Positions 33,020 through 42,227 of a stretch of DNA of 64,000 nucleotides are shown here, piece after piece. This DNA comes from Burkholderia territorii. Lineage in GTDB: Bacteria; Pseudomonadota; Gammaproteobacteria; Burkholderiales; Burkholderiaceae. The notes beneath the pieces are model-generated. The model worked only from the letters and a program-made list of their open reading frames with translations. It did no database searches and was not told the DNA's origin. Positions within the stretch are counted from its first letter, which is position 1, and the number at the start of each line of letters is the position of its first letter. The DNA lies in contig NZ_CADFEJ010000024.1 in the NCBI RefSeq assembly GCF_902833055.1, positions 17,198 to 81,197 of the forward strand. Reading direction: 5' to 3'. The position numbers were made by a program, and so were the translations under genes.

Positions 33020-34435
33020 TCACGACCCGGTCACCGGATCGATCGGCGTGAACGTGCCGGCGCGCGCCTCGATCGCTTCACCGGCGGCGAGGCACAGCGC
33101 CTCCTGGAAACGGCCGGCGACGAGCTGCACGCCCGTCGGCACGCCGCCGCGCACGCCGGTCGGCACCGACAGCCCGGGCAGCCCGAGCAGTGCGGTCGCC
33201 AGCAGCGGCCCCTGCATGTCGACGATGTCGCGCATCGCGTCGTCGCCGCGCTGGTCCGCGTCGATCGCGAACGGCTGCGCACACGACACCGGCATCAGCA
33301 GCAGCGGGTAACGCGCGAAAAACTGCTGCCAGTCCCGCAGCAGCGCGGTGCGCCGGGCCAGACCGTTCATATAGCCGGCCAGGTCGAGCGGCGTCGCGAG
33401 GTTGCGCTGGCTCGCGAACGCGGTCCGGATCGCCGCGTCGCCGTGCTGCATGATCACGTCGCCGAGCCCGCTGCGTGCCTCGTTGGTCACGAGGTCGAGC
33501 CATAGCGCGCATGCCTCGGCGAACCGAGGCGGCTGCGCTTCCTCGACGATGCAGCCGGCCTCCTCCAGCCAGCGCGCGGCCTGTTGGACCGCATCGACGA
33601 CGACCGGATCGGACGGCACGCCCGGCAGCACGGGACACACGGCGACGCGTGCGGGAAACGTCGTATCGCGTCCAGCCGGTGCGACGGGCATCCACCATGC
33701 GTCACGCGCGTCACCCGCCGCCATTGCATCGAGTGCGAGACGCAGGTCGCCGACCTTGCGTGCCAGCGGCCCCTGCACGGATGCGAGCTGGACGGCGAGC
33801 GTGCGGTCCCTCGATTGCGTCCCGTTGTAGGCGGGCACGCGGCCGGCGCTCGGCCGCAGCCCCGCCACTCCGCACGCGTAGGCCGGGTAGCGGATCGAAC
33901 CGCCGAGATCGTTGCCGTGCGCGATCGCGCCGATGCCGGCTGCGACCGCGGCGGCCGCGCCGCCGCTGGAGCCGCCGGGCGTCAATGATGGATTCCATGG
34001 ATTCAACGTGCGGCCGTGCAGGTCGTTGTCGGTGAACCACCGGTATGAAAACGCCGGCGCGTTGCTGCGCCCGATCACGATCGCGCCCGCGTTGCGCAGG
34101 TTCGCGGTCACCGGGCTGTCGTCCTGCGCGACCAGGCCGGCAAACGCGCGCACGCCGTTGGTCGTCGCACGGCCGGCCGTGTCGACGTTGATCTTGACCG
34201 TCACGGGTACGCCGTGCAGCGGACCGACTGGCGTGCCCCGCGCGATCGCGGCATCGGCGGCCGACGCCGCCTGCAACGCGCTGTCGGCCAGCACGTCGAC
34301 GATCGCGTTGATCACGGGGTTGACCTGCTCGAGCCGCCGCAGGCAGCTGTGTACGAGTTCCGTCGACGACACGTCGTGCCGCGCGACGTGCGCGGCCATC
34401 TCGGCCGCGCTCAGACGCCACAATTCCTGGGTCAT
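33020..34435 (-). CDS. Amidase (amidase-signature family)
   Basis: A 471-residue amidase-signature enzyme with a complete Ser-cisSer-Lys triad: K81 (V-T-V-K-I-N), cis-Ser156 in G-G-S-S-G-G and nucleophile S180 in D-L-G-G-S-I-R. GAGGAGCATCCC precedes the ATG at 34435. The family hydrolyses carboxamides, and substrate range cannot be read from sequence. Its operon position between the cupin and aldehyde dehydrogenase genes suggests it hydrolyses an amide intermediate of amine breakdown. It might stand in for PuuD (gamma-glutamyl-GABA hydrolase), which is absent. Confidence 0.87.
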   Translation of the reverse strand: MTQELWRLSAAEMAAHVARHDVSSTELVHSCLRRLEQVNPVINAIVDVLADSALQAASAADAAIARGTPVGPLHGVPVTVKINVDTAGRATTNGVRAFAGLVAQDDSPVTANLRNAGAIVIGRSNAPAFSYRWFTDNDLHGRTLNPWNPSLTPGGSSGGAAAAVAAGIGAIAHGNDLGGSIRYPAYACGVAGLRPSAGRVPAYNGTQSRDRTLAVQLASVQGPLARKVGDLRLALDAMAAGDARDAWWMPVAPAGRDTTFPARVAVCPVLPGVPSDPVVVDAVQQAARWLEEAGCIVEEAQPPRFAEACALWLDLVTNEARSGLGDVIMQHGDAAIRTAFASQRNLATPLDLAGYMNGLARRTALLRDWQQFFARYPLLLMPVSCAQPFAIDADQRGDDAMRDIVDMQGPLLATALLGLPGLSVPTGVRGGVPTGVQLVAGRFQEALCLAAGEAIEARAGTFTPIDPVTGS

Positions 34436-34481
34436 GGGATGCTCCTCGTTGATGACTGGATCGAATGAATTCGGCCGCGTA

Positions 34482-34862
34482 CTACGCACACGACGGCTCC
34501 GCCTGCGGCGCATGCGACGCGTAGATCTTCCGGCACGTCTCGACGACCTCCCAGGTGCCGCGAAAGCCCGGCGGGATCACGAAGCGGTCGCCGGCGCGCA
34601 GCACGCGTTCACCGCCATCGGCATCGCGCACGATCGCGACGCCGCTCAGCATCTCGCAGTACTCGGACTCGTCGTAGTCGATCGTCCAGCGCCCGGGCGT
34701 ACATTCCCAGATCCCGCAACTGAACTGCCCGCACGGGCTGATGTAGTGATGCGACAGCGTCTGCATCGGATTGCCGTCGAGCAGCAACCCGGCCGGCACG
34801 CGGCTCTGCGTGAGCCGGGCCGGCGCCTGCATCAGGTCGACGAGATGGGTGACGTGGGTCAT
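34482..34862 (-). CDS. Cupin-domain protein (cupin_3/DUF861)
   Basis: A 126-residue single-cupin protein. The core motif runs CEMLSGVAIVRDADGG...DRFVIPPGFRGTWEVVE, typical of the cupin_3 group often encoded beside PuuB-like oxidases and amine transporters. Few of the usual metal-binding His residues are present, so it may be a non-enzymatic partner or sensor. It is an operon member, 74 bp after the oxidase and 46 bp before the amidase gene. Confidence 0.8.
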   Translation of the reverse strand: MTHVTHLVDLMQAPARLTQSRVPAGLLLDGNPMQTLSHHYISPCGQFSCGIWECTPGRWTIDYDESEYCEMLSGVAIVRDADGGERVLRAGDRFVIPPGFRGTWEVVETCRKIYASHAPQAEPSCA

Positions 34863-34936
34863 GATTGCCTCCAGCGCATGAGTGAATGGTCGAAACGATT
34901 CGCGGCCGCGCGATCATGCGAACCGCGCCGCACGGG

Positions 34937-36238
34937 TCAAAGCAGGTCCATCGTCCGGTGCCATGCCATCGCGAGCGCCAGCATCGGCGTACGCAGCATG
35001 CGTCCACCCGGAAAGTCGCGATGGCGAATCCGTCCGAACAGGTCGAAGCGCCCAGCCTGTGCGTCGATCGCTTCAGCGATCAGCCGCCCGGCGAGGCCGG
35101 TCACGTTCACGCCATGCCCGGAGAAGCCCTGCGCGAAATACACGGTCGGCTCGAGCCGCCCGAAATGCGGCGCGCGGTTCATCGTCGCGTCGATCAGGCC
35201 GCCCCACGCGTAGTCGATCCGCACGTCGGCGAGCTGCGGGAACGTCTTCAGCATGTCGCGCCGCATCGCCGCCGCGAGATCGCGCGGCGTGCGCGTCGAA
35301 CTGCTCGCCTTGCCGCCCCACAGCAATCGCCGGTCGCGCGTCAGCCGGAAATAGTCGAGCGCCGAATTGCAATCGCTGATCGCCGAATCGGCCGGCATCG
35401 TCTCGGCCGCGCGTGCTGCGCCGAGCGGCTCCGTCGCGATAACGTAGGTCGCCACCGGGATGATCTTGCGTGCCAGGCCCGGCGCGAGCCGCCCGAGGTA
35501 CGCGTTGCCGGCCAGCACGACGTAGCGCGCATCCACGTGGCCGCGCGCGCACCTGACACGGTGATGCGGTGCGGCGCGGTCGAGCGCGAGCGCGGGCGTG
35601 CCCTCGTGGATCGTCACGCCTGCCGCACGCGCCGCGCGTGCGAGGCCGAGTGTGTAGTTCAGCGGATGCAGGTGGCCGCTGCCTTCGTGGCGCAGGCCGC
35701 CGACGTAACGGTCCGATGCGACGAAGCGCGGCATGTCGGCACGCTCGACGATCTCGTAGCCGCGATAGCCGAAGCGGCTTGCCGCGGCGTCGCGCCATTT
35801 GCGCAGCGCATCGAGATGGCGCTGCTTGTTCGCTGCCGTCAGATAGCCGACGGTCAGGTCGCAGTCGATGCCATGCCGCTCAACCCGCCGCCTGACGATA
35901 TCGACCGATTCGAGGCCCATCTCCCAGATCTGCCGCACGTCGTCTTCCGGCAGATGGGCCGAGAACGTGTCGATATCGCACGAGTAACCGGCGATCAACT
36001 GACCGCCGTTCCGTCCACTGGCGCCCCAGCCGATCCGCGACGCCTCGACGAGCACGACCGAATGACCGCGCTCGGCAAGATCGAGCGCCGCGGACAAGCC
36101 GGTGAGCCCGCCGCCGATCACGCAGACGTCGGCGGATACGGCACCGTCCAGCGACGGATGGCGGGTCCGGTCGTTCGCGGTATCTGCATAGTAGGACTGA
36201 ACATGTTGCTGATTTTCAAACTTGAGCATGAGTGACAT
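34937..36238 (-). CDS. puuB: FAD-dependent oxidoreductase, gamma-glutamylputrescine oxidase-like
   Basis: A 433-residue DAO-family flavoprotein. The FAD-binding motif V-C-V-I-G-G-G-L-T-G-L lies near residues 35-45, and G-A-S-G-R-N-G-G-Q near residues 73-81 is the PuuB/OrdL fingerprint. PuuB oxidises the primary amine of gamma-glutamylputrescine to an aldehyde with release of ammonia and H2O2. A start at 36238 (MSLMLKFENQQ) is chosen, and the ATG three codons later is equally possible. The operon has no PuuA ligase, so the actual substrate could be a free amine. Confidence 0.85.
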   Translation of the reverse strand: MSLMLKFENQQHVQSYYADTANDRTRHPSLDGAVSADVCVIGGGLTGLSAALDLAERGHSVVLVEASRIGWGASGRNGGQLIAGYSCDIDTFSAHLPEDDVRQIWEMGLESVDIVRRRVERHGIDCDLTVGYLTAANKQRHLDALRKWRDAAASRFGYRGYEIVERADMPRFVASDRYVGGLRHEGSGHLHPLNYTLGLARAARAAGVTIHEGTPALALDRAAPHHRVRCARGHVDARYVVLAGNAYLGRLAPGLARKIIPVATYVIATEPLGAARAAETMPADSAISDCNSALDYFRLTRDRRLLWGGKASSSTRTPRDLAAAMRRDMLKTFPQLADVRIDYAWGGLIDATMNRAPHFGRLEPTVYFAQGFSGHGVNVTGLAGRLIAEAIDAQAGRFDLFGRIRHRDFPGGRMLRTPMLALAMAWHRTMDLL

Positions 36239-36255
36239 TCGCGAACGGCGTCGTG

Positions 36256-37821
36256 TCAGAACGCGTAGATGAGTTGAGTCGCGAGCAGGTCGTTCGACTT
36301 CGCGTACGACCCGTCGTGACGCAGGAATACCTTGTTGCTCGCCCAGTCGTGCCGATACTCGACCTTGACCGTGACTTGCTGGGTCGGATAGAACAGCAGG
36401 TCGAACGCGGCCGCCTGCCGCGTCGCGCCCTTGCACTCGAAACCAACGCCGCCGTTCGCCTTCGACATCGCGAGGCAGTCCGCATCGATGCCGAAGCCGT
36501 TGTACGGATCCATCCCGTTGCCGTTCAGGCCGATCGACGATCCGCCGCCGCCATTCCTGCGGTTGACGAGCAGGTCATAGCGCAACGTCGCGCCCATGCG
36601 GCCTACCACCGGCACGTTGAACTTGCGATGCGCGAGCAGCGACAACCCGAACCATTGCGCCAGGCCGCCATTGAACGCGCCGTGCTGTTGCTGGCCGTAA
36701 TCGAGCTCGGCGTTGTACTGCGCGTCGGCGAGCGTGTAGGTCGCATCGGCTTCCGCGAAGAAGAATGCGCCGTATGCGCTCGGAGCATTGCCGCCGACAC
36801 CGTAGTGCACGTTGCCGGTGGCCGGATCGACCGCGCTCGGCAGCGTCTGCCGGCCGATGTTGATCGACCCGCCGATGTCGAGTGCGCTGCCGCGCATGTA
36901 GTCGACGCGCGCGGTAAAGGTCGGCACCTTGTTGCTCGTCGTGATCGGGTCGCCGAGGGCATTCACGCCGGTCTGCGTGAGCGCGCCGGCGCTGCGGAAC
37001 TGCTCGTTTCCGATGAAGAACTTCCATGCCCACTGGCCGCTCGGGCTCAGGTAGTTGATGCCCGCTCCGATCGACGAACCCGGATCCGAGAAGTCGTACA
37101 GCAAGTTGTGCGTGAGCGTGAGCATCTGGTTCGACTGCTGATACTCGTAGCCGCCGAAGCCGAGCACCAGGCCGCCGACGAACGCGGTCGTACCCGACAG
37201 CGGCACGGTGACGACGGCCGTGTTCACGATATCGAGACCGCTCGCGCCGCTGCCCGTCATCATCGACAGCCCGGCGCCGCGGTTCGGCATCAGCGAGATC
37301 TCGGCGGACGGTGCGGTCGGCCCGACGCCGAACGTTTTCTTGATGTCAAGGAATACGTCGCCGAACGTGCTGTTGTAATACGTGTACGCGTTCTCATGGT
37401 TCGCGAACTGGAACGACGACGTGCCGGCGCCGCGGTTGTATACATAGGTCGGATCGAGATAGCCGGTCACCGACAGCCCGGCGATCGGGCCGGTGCGCGC
37501 GGCGTCGGTCAGCGAGTCGACCTTCAGTTGCTGGTTCGCGACCTGCTGACGGATTTCGGTCACGTCGTCGTTGGTCAGCATGGCCGGTGCCTGCCCGTAA
37601 CCGGGCGCCGACGGATCGGCAGCGGGTGTGCTCGCCGCAGCGGTCGGCGGCACCGGGGCAGCCGACGGTTTCGCCGCCAGCCGCGATTGCAGCGCGCTCA
37701 TCTGCCGCTGCAACTCGGCGATCTGCCGTTGAAGCGCCTTGATGTCGCCGGCGCTCGAACTCGCTGCGGCCAACCCCGGCAACGCACCGGCGATCAACGC
37801 GCAAAGCATCTTCTTTTTCAT
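36256..37821 (-). CDS. DUF3138 family outer-membrane beta-barrel protein
   Basis: A 521-residue protein with a signal peptide (residues 1-20), a predicted coiled coil at about 26-48 (DIKALQRQIAELQRQMSALQSRL) and a beta-rich C-terminal region ending in an aromatic residue (ATQLIYAF), as for outer-membrane barrels. This trimeric-porin-like build fits DUF3138 proteins, which occur beside polyamine and amino-acid transport genes in Burkholderia. It probably provides outer-membrane entry for the substrate of the PotFGHI importer. It is an operon member between potI and puuB. Transport function is inferred. Confidence 0.8.
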   Translation of the reverse strand: MKKKMLCALIAGALPGLAAASSSAGDIKALQRQIAELQRQMSALQSRLAAKPSAAPVPPTAAASTPAADPSAPGYGQAPAMLTNDDVTEIRQQVANQQLKVDSLTDAARTGPIAGLSVTGYLDPTYVYNRGAGTSSFQFANHENAYTYYNSTFGDVFLDIKKTFGVGPTAPSAEISLMPNRGAGLSMMTGSGASGLDIVNTAVVTVPLSGTTAFVGGLVLGFGGYEYQQSNQMLTLTHNLLYDFSDPGSSIGAGINYLSPSGQWAWKFFIGNEQFRSAGALTQTGVNALGDPITTSNKVPTFTARVDYMRGSALDIGGSINIGRQTLPSAVDPATGNVHYGVGGNAPSAYGAFFFAEADATYTLADAQYNAELDYGQQQHGAFNGGLAQWFGLSLLAHRKFNVPVVGRMGATLRYDLLVNRRNGGGGSSIGLNGNGMDPYNGFGIDADCLAMSKANGGVGFECKGATRQAAAFDLLFYPTQQVTVKVEYRHDWASNKVFLRHDGSYAKSNDLLATQLIYAF

Positions 37822-37847
37822 TCGACGTCTCCTTGTCGTTCTTCACT

Positions 37848-38780
37848 TCATGAGGTGCGGTGCGGTGCGGGATCGTGCAGCGCGTGCGCGTCCGACGGGC
37901 GAGCTGGCGTCGACGCGGGCCCTTCGGCAGGCGCTTCGAGCGCAGCGGCCGCGTGCCATGCGCGGGCGTCGCGGGCCGTCCGGCGCTCGCGGGCCAGCAT
38001 CGAGCGGTTCACGACGACGACGCCGATCGTCACGACCGTGATGAACACCGTCGCGAGCGCGTTCATCTCCGGGTTGAGTCCGAGCCGCACGCGCGAGAAC
38101 ACGACGAGCGGCAGCGTCGTCGAACCGGGGCCCGACAGGAAGGCGGAAAGAATGACGTCGTCGATCGACACGGTGAACGCGAGCAGCCAGCCCGACACCA
38201 GCGCCTGCGCGATCAACGGCAGCGTGATCACGAAGAACACCTTCAATGGCCGGGCACCGAGATCGAGCGCGGCTTCCTCAATCGAGCGGTCGAGTTCCTT
38301 CACGCGTGACTGCACGATCACCGCGACGAACGACAGGCACAGCATCACGTGACCGATCCAGATCGTCAGCCACCCACGTCCGGCGGGCCAGCCGAAGGTC
38401 TGCTGCATCGCGACGAACAGCAGCAAGAGCGAGATGCCCTGGATCACTTCGGGAATCACCAGCGGCGCGTTGATCATCGCCGCATAAAACGTGAAGCCCT
38501 TGAAGCGGCCGAAGCGCGCGAGCACGAAGCCGGCCCAGGTGCCGATCGCGACCGACGCGGTTGCCGTCAGCAGCGCGATCTTCAGCGACAGCCATGCGGC
38601 CGTCAGCAGTTCGTCGTCGTGCAGCAGCGCGCCGTACCAGCGCAACGAGAAACCGGACCACACCGTCACCAGCTTCGACGCGTTGAACGAATAGACGACG
38701 AGGCTCGCGATCGGCACGTACAGAAACAGGAAGCCCGCGCCCAGCACGCACGCGGACCACAGGCGATTCGCGCGGGTCAT
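37848..38780 (-). CDS. potI: Polyamine ABC transporter permease PotI
   Basis: A 310-residue inner-membrane permease with six helices. The conserved EAA loop reads E-E-A-A-L-D-L-G-A-R-P-L-K-V-F at about 190-204, the contact site for the ATPase. A charged/Pro-rich tail of about 45 residues (after residue 265) is longer than in E. coli PotI. Its start overlaps the potH stop by the ATGA arrangement, so the two are coupled. Confidence 0.92.
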   Translation of the reverse strand: MTRANRLWSACVLGAGFLFLYVPIASLVVYSFNASKLVTVWSGFSLRWYGALLHDDELLTAAWLSLKIALLTATASVAIGTWAGFVLARFGRFKGFTFYAAMINAPLVIPEVIQGISLLLLFVAMQQTFGWPAGRGWLTIWIGHVMLCLSFVAVIVQSRVKELDRSIEEAALDLGARPLKVFFVITLPLIAQALVSGWLLAFTVSIDDVILSAFLSGPGSTTLPLVVFSRVRLGLNPEMNALATVFITVVTIGVVVVNRSMLARERRTARDARAWHAAAALEAPAEGPASTPARPSDAHALHDPAPHRTS

Positions 38781-39700
38781 GAGCGCCCCTCCGCTTCGGC
38801 CTGGCTGTAATGGAGCACCGCCATCGGCACGAGTAGCAGCGCCACCATCGTCACCGTCACCGCGGACGCCATCGGCCAGTCCATGTTGTTGAAGAACTCG
38901 TCCCACATCACGCGGCCGAGCATCAGCGTGTTCGCGCCGCCGAGCAATTCGGGAATCACGTATTCGCCGACGGCCGGAATGAACACGAGCAGGCTGCCCG
39001 CGACGATCCCGTTCCTCGACAGCGGCAGCGTGATTTGCCAGAACGCGGACCACGGCGTCGCGCCGAGATCGTGCGCGGCCTCGAGCAGCGTGAGATCCAT
39101 CTTCACGAGGTGCGCGTAGAGCGGCATCACCATGAACGGCAGGTACGAATAGACCATCCCGATGTAGACGCCCGCGTCGGTGTGATAGAGACGCAGCGGC
39201 GCCGCGATCACGCCGAGCGCCGCCAGCGCGCGATTCAGCAGGCCGTCGTCCTTCATGATCCCGACCCACGCATAGACGCGAATCAGGAACGACGTCCAGA
39301 ACGGCAGCATCACGGCCATCATCAGCAGGTTCCGGCGTGCCGGCGCGGCACGGGCAATGCAGTACGCGATCGGATAGCCCGCGAGCACGCACATCAGCGT
39401 CGACGCGGCGGCCATCTTCAACGAACTGACGTAGGTCTTCAGGTACAGGTCGTCTTGCAGCAACAGCGCGTAATGCTTCACCGACAGCACGACCTGTAAC
39501 GTGCCGGCTTCCAGTCGCGCGAGCGCGGTGTACGGCGGGATACCGAGCATCTGGTTCGCAAAGCTGATCTTCAGGACCAGCACGAACGGCAACGCGAAGA
39601 AGATCGCGAGCCACAGAAACGGCACGCCGATCGCGATACCGCGGCCCGACGGAAGGAAGCGTGACAGCGCGGACCCGGCGGAAGCACAAGTTCTCGTCAT
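38777..39700 (-). CDS. potH: Polyamine ABC transporter permease PotH
   Basis: A 307-residue permease of the binding-protein-dependent transport family. It has six membrane helices and an EAA loop L-E-A-A-H-D-L-G-A-T-P-W-S-A-F at about 203-217. The N-terminus is basic and the first helix (IAIGVPFLWLAIFFALPFVLV) starts near residue 22. It forms a heterodimeric pore with PotI. The gene starts 7 bp after the potG stop, and overlaps potI by 4 bp. Confidence 0.92.
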   Translation of the reverse strand: MTRTCASAGSALSRFLPSGRGIAIGVPFLWLAIFFALPFVLVLKISFANQMLGIPPYTALARLEAGTLQVVLSVKHYALLLQDDLYLKTYVSSLKMAAASTLMCVLAGYPIAYCIARAAPARRNLLMMAVMLPFWTSFLIRVYAWVGIMKDDGLLNRALAALGVIAAPLRLYHTDAGVYIGMVYSYLPFMVMPLYAHLVKMDLTLLEAAHDLGATPWSAFWQITLPLSRNGIVAGSLLVFIPAVGEYVIPELLGGANTLMLGRVMWDEFFNNMDWPMASAVTVTMVALLLVPMAVLHYSQAEAEGRS

Positions 39701-39707
39701 GTCGCCC

Positions 39708-40853
39708 TCACTGCGTCAGCACGACGCCGCTGGCCGGCGACCACGACACGAACACGTCGTCGTTCCACGCCGGTGCGCTGTCGTGCATCAGGTGCGAGCT
39801 CGACAGGTTCGACACCACCGTCTTGCCGCTGGGCAGACGCACGTGATACAGCGAGTAGGCGCCCATGTACGCGATGTCGGTCACGACGCCGCGCGCCCAG
39901 TTGTGATGCGAGCCGGGCTTCTCGCGCGACACGTGCACGCGTTCCGGGCGCACCGAGATGCCGACCGGCATGCCGAGCGGGCCGGTCACGCCGTGGCTCA
40001 CGTACATCCTCGCTTCGAGAGCGTCGCTTTCGACGAAGATGTGATCGGGTTCGTCCTCCACCACGCGGCCTTCGAACAGGTTCGTCGAACCGATGAACTC
40101 GGCCGAGAAGCGGCTGTTCGGATACTCGTACACTTCGCCCGGCGTGCCGATCTGCACGATCTTGCCTTCGCTCATCACCGCGAGGCGGCTTGCCATCGTC
40201 ATCGCCTCTTCCTGGTCGTGCGTGACCATCACGCAGGTCACGTCGACCTTCTCGATGATGTTCACGAGTTCGAGCTGGGTTTTCTGGCGGATCTTCTTGT
40301 CGAGCGCGGACATCGGCTCGTCGAGCAGCAGCAGCTTCGGGCGCTTCACCAGCGAGCGGGCGAGCGCGACGCGCTGCTGCTGGCCGCCCGACAGCTGATG
40401 CGGCTTGCGCTTCGCGTACTTGCTCATCTGCACGAGCGCTAGCGCGTCGGCCACGCGCTCCCTGATTTCGTTCTTCGGCGTGCCTTCCTGCTTGAGGCCG
40501 AACGCGACGTTCGACTCGACCGACATGTGCGGAAACAGCGCGTACGACTGGAACATCATGTTCACCGGCCGGCGATACGGCGGCAGCGACGCGAGGTCCT
40601 CGCCGTCGACGAAGATCTTGCCGGAGGTGGCCGTCTCGAGCCCGGCGAGCATGCGCAGGAGCGTCGACTTGCCGCAGCCCGAGCTGCCGAGCAGCGCGAA
40701 CAGTTCGTTCTTCGCGATCGTCAGGTTGACGTTGTCGACGGCCGTGCTGTCGCCGAACTTCTTCACGACGTTTTCGATGCGCACGAACGCGTCGTGCGTG
40801 GACCGGCTGCCACGCTCGACGGCAGCCGGCGGGGCGAATGCGAAATGGTTCAT
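39708..40853 (-). CDS. potG: Polyamine ABC transporter ATP-binding protein PotG
   Basis: A 381-residue ATPase. Walker A G-S-S-G-C-G-K-S-T, Q-loop F-Q-S-Y-A-L-F-P-H-M, signature L-S-G-G-Q-Q-Q-R-V-A-L-A-R, Walker B L-L-L-L-D-E-P and the switch His in M-V-T-H-D are in order within the first 230 residues. A C-terminal TOBE domain (about 300-375) follows, as in PotA/PotG. The start at 40853 is the only one giving a family-length protein. It is coupled to the potF stop by an 11-bp gap. Confidence 0.93.
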   Translation of the reverse strand: MNHFAFAPPAAVERGSRSTHDAFVRIENVVKKFGDSTAVDNVNLTIAKNELFALLGSSGCGKSTLLRMLAGLETATSGKIFVDGEDLASLPPYRRPVNMMFQSYALFPHMSVESNVAFGLKQEGTPKNEIRERVADALALVQMSKYAKRKPHQLSGGQQQRVALARSLVKRPKLLLLDEPMSALDKKIRQKTQLELVNIIEKVDVTCVMVTHDQEEAMTMASRLAVMSEGKIVQIGTPGEVYEYPNSRFSAEFIGSTNLFEGRVVEDEPDHIFVESDALEARMYVSHGVTGPLGMPVGISVRPERVHVSREKPGSHHNWARGVVTDIAYMGAYSLYHVRLPSGKTVVSNLSSSHLMHDSAPAWNDDVFVSWSPASGVVLTQ

Positions 40854-40864
40854 GATCGTCGCCC

Positions 40865-41986
40865 TCAACCGCCCGACTTCAGTTGCAGCCACAACCGGTT
40901 CTGCATCCGGGCGATATCCGCGCTGCGCGGCATCGCGAGCGATGCCTTCGCGATCGCGCCGTCCGACAGGTAGATGCCCGAATCCTGCGCGATCGCAGGC
41001 GTCACGAACGCTTTCGCGGCCTTGTTCGCGCTCGGATAGAAGATCTCGTTCGTGATCGCCGCGTTGGTCTTCGGTTCCTCGATGTAGTTGATCCACTTCA
41101 GCGCGGCCTCGGGGTGCGGCGCATCCTTCGGGATCGCCATCACGTCGAACCACAGCAGCCCGCCTTCCTTCGGATTCACGTAGCGGATCTCGTACGAGCG
41201 CTTCGCATCCAGCGTGCGGCGCCGTGCGACGCTGACGTCGCCGGACCAGCCGAGCACGACGCATACGTCGTTGTTCGCAAGATCGTCGGCATAGCCGACC
41301 GAGCTGAACTGCGTCACGTAAGGACGAATCTTCTTCAGAACGTCGTACGCGGCCTGGTAATCGGCGGGGTTCTTGCTCTCCGGGTCCTTGCCCATGTACT
41401 GCAGCGCTGCAGCAAACGCGGCGTCCGGCGCATCGAGCAGCGAAATGCCGCAGCCCTTCAGCTTCGCCGCGTTCGCGGGATCGAACAGCAACGCCCAGCT
41501 GTCGGTGGGCGCCGTATCGCCGAGCCGCTTCTTCACCGCCTCCACGTTGTAGCCGATGCCGGTCGTGCCCCAAGCCCACGGTACGCCGTACTGGTTTCCC
41601 GGATCGGCTTTCGCGATCATCTTCATCAAGAGTGGGTCGAGATTCGCGAGGTTCGGGATCTTCGACTTGTCGAGCTTCTGGTACACGCCGGCCTGGATCT
41701 GTTGCGCAAGATAGTTCGACGTCGGCACGACGATGTCATATCCCGAGCTGCCCGCGAGCAGCTTGGTCTGCAGCGTGTCGTCGCTGTCGTAGCTGTCGTA
41801 GCGCACCTTGATGCCCGTTTGCTTCTCGAAACCGGGCACCGTGTCCTTCGCGATGTACTCCGACCAGTTGTACACGTTCAGGTTGGCATCGCCCGCACGG
41901 GCTGGCTGGGCGGCCGCGACGGCCAGCGCCGCCGACGTGGCGAGCGCAGCGCGCACGGCCGCGCGGCGACGGAAACGGATACGCAT
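40865..41986 (-). CDS. potF: Polyamine ABC transporter periplasmic binding protein PotF
   Basis: A 373-residue periplasmic binding protein. A twin-basic signal peptide (about residues 1-31, RFRRRAAVRAALATS...AARAG) precedes DANLNVYNWSEYIAKDT. PotF-type binding residues are in NWSEY, YDSDDTLQ and GVPWAWGTTGIGYN. It is the promoter-proximal gene of a nine-gene operon. The orphan protein at 5367-6485 is very similar over its whole length, so the two are probable paralogues with overlapping specificity (putrescine, spermidine or a related amine). Confidence 0.93.
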   Translation of the reverse strand: MRIRFRRRAAVRAALATSAALAVAAAQPARAGDANLNVYNWSEYIAKDTVPGFEKQTGIKVRYDSYDSDDTLQTKLLAGSSGYDIVVPTSNYLAQQIQAGVYQKLDKSKIPNLANLDPLLMKMIAKADPGNQYGVPWAWGTTGIGYNVEAVKKRLGDTAPTDSWALLFDPANAAKLKGCGISLLDAPDAAFAAALQYMGKDPESKNPADYQAAYDVLKKIRPYVTQFSSVGYADDLANNDVCVVLGWSGDVSVARRRTLDAKRSYEIRYVNPKEGGLLWFDVMAIPKDAPHPEAALKWINYIEEPKTNAAITNEIFYPSANKAAKAFVTPAIAQDSGIYLSDGAIAKASLAMPRSADIARMQNRLWLQLKSGG

Positions 41987-42227
41987 GGGGACTCTCCTTG
42001 TAATGGGTATCGGCCGTGCCGCCGGGTCCGGATTTGAACCGGCGTCAACGCCGTCTGGCGGGGTTCAGCACAAGGGGCAATGTAGAGGTCGCGGCTCGCA
42101 TCGTCAGTCCCGAAAACCGGGACAAACGCGACCGTCGTTCGGGGCCGGTTGGGTAGATTCCCGCGTAGGCAGTCGAAAATTTTCGTGATACCTGTAGCGC
42201 AACCCGGTTTCCTCGATACACGACGTC
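41987..42227. promoter_or_regulatory. Divergent potF / LuxR-regulator control region
   Basis: This 241-bp spacer holds the inverted repeat GTCCCGAAAACCGGGAC at 42107-42123 (perfect 6-bp arms, 5-bp spacer). It lies 121 bp from the potF ATG and 105 bp from the regulator ATG, a good candidate operator for the divergent LuxR-type protein. A segment at 42020-42040 resembles a tRNA T-arm, but no full tRNA can be folded. Confidence 0.5.

Noticed and set aside
36232..38352. A 706-codon plus-strand frame opposite the DUF3138 gene.
   Set aside because: It is an antisense shadow; the minus strand has a signal peptide and barrel with operon spacing.
42014..42042. A tRNA-like T-arm (CCGG-TTCAAAT-CCGG) in the potF leader, minus strand.
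   Set aside because: The 3' acceptor strand has no matching 5' strand at tRNA distance, and no D-arm or anticodon arm can be folded, so it is chance or an old tRNA fragment.
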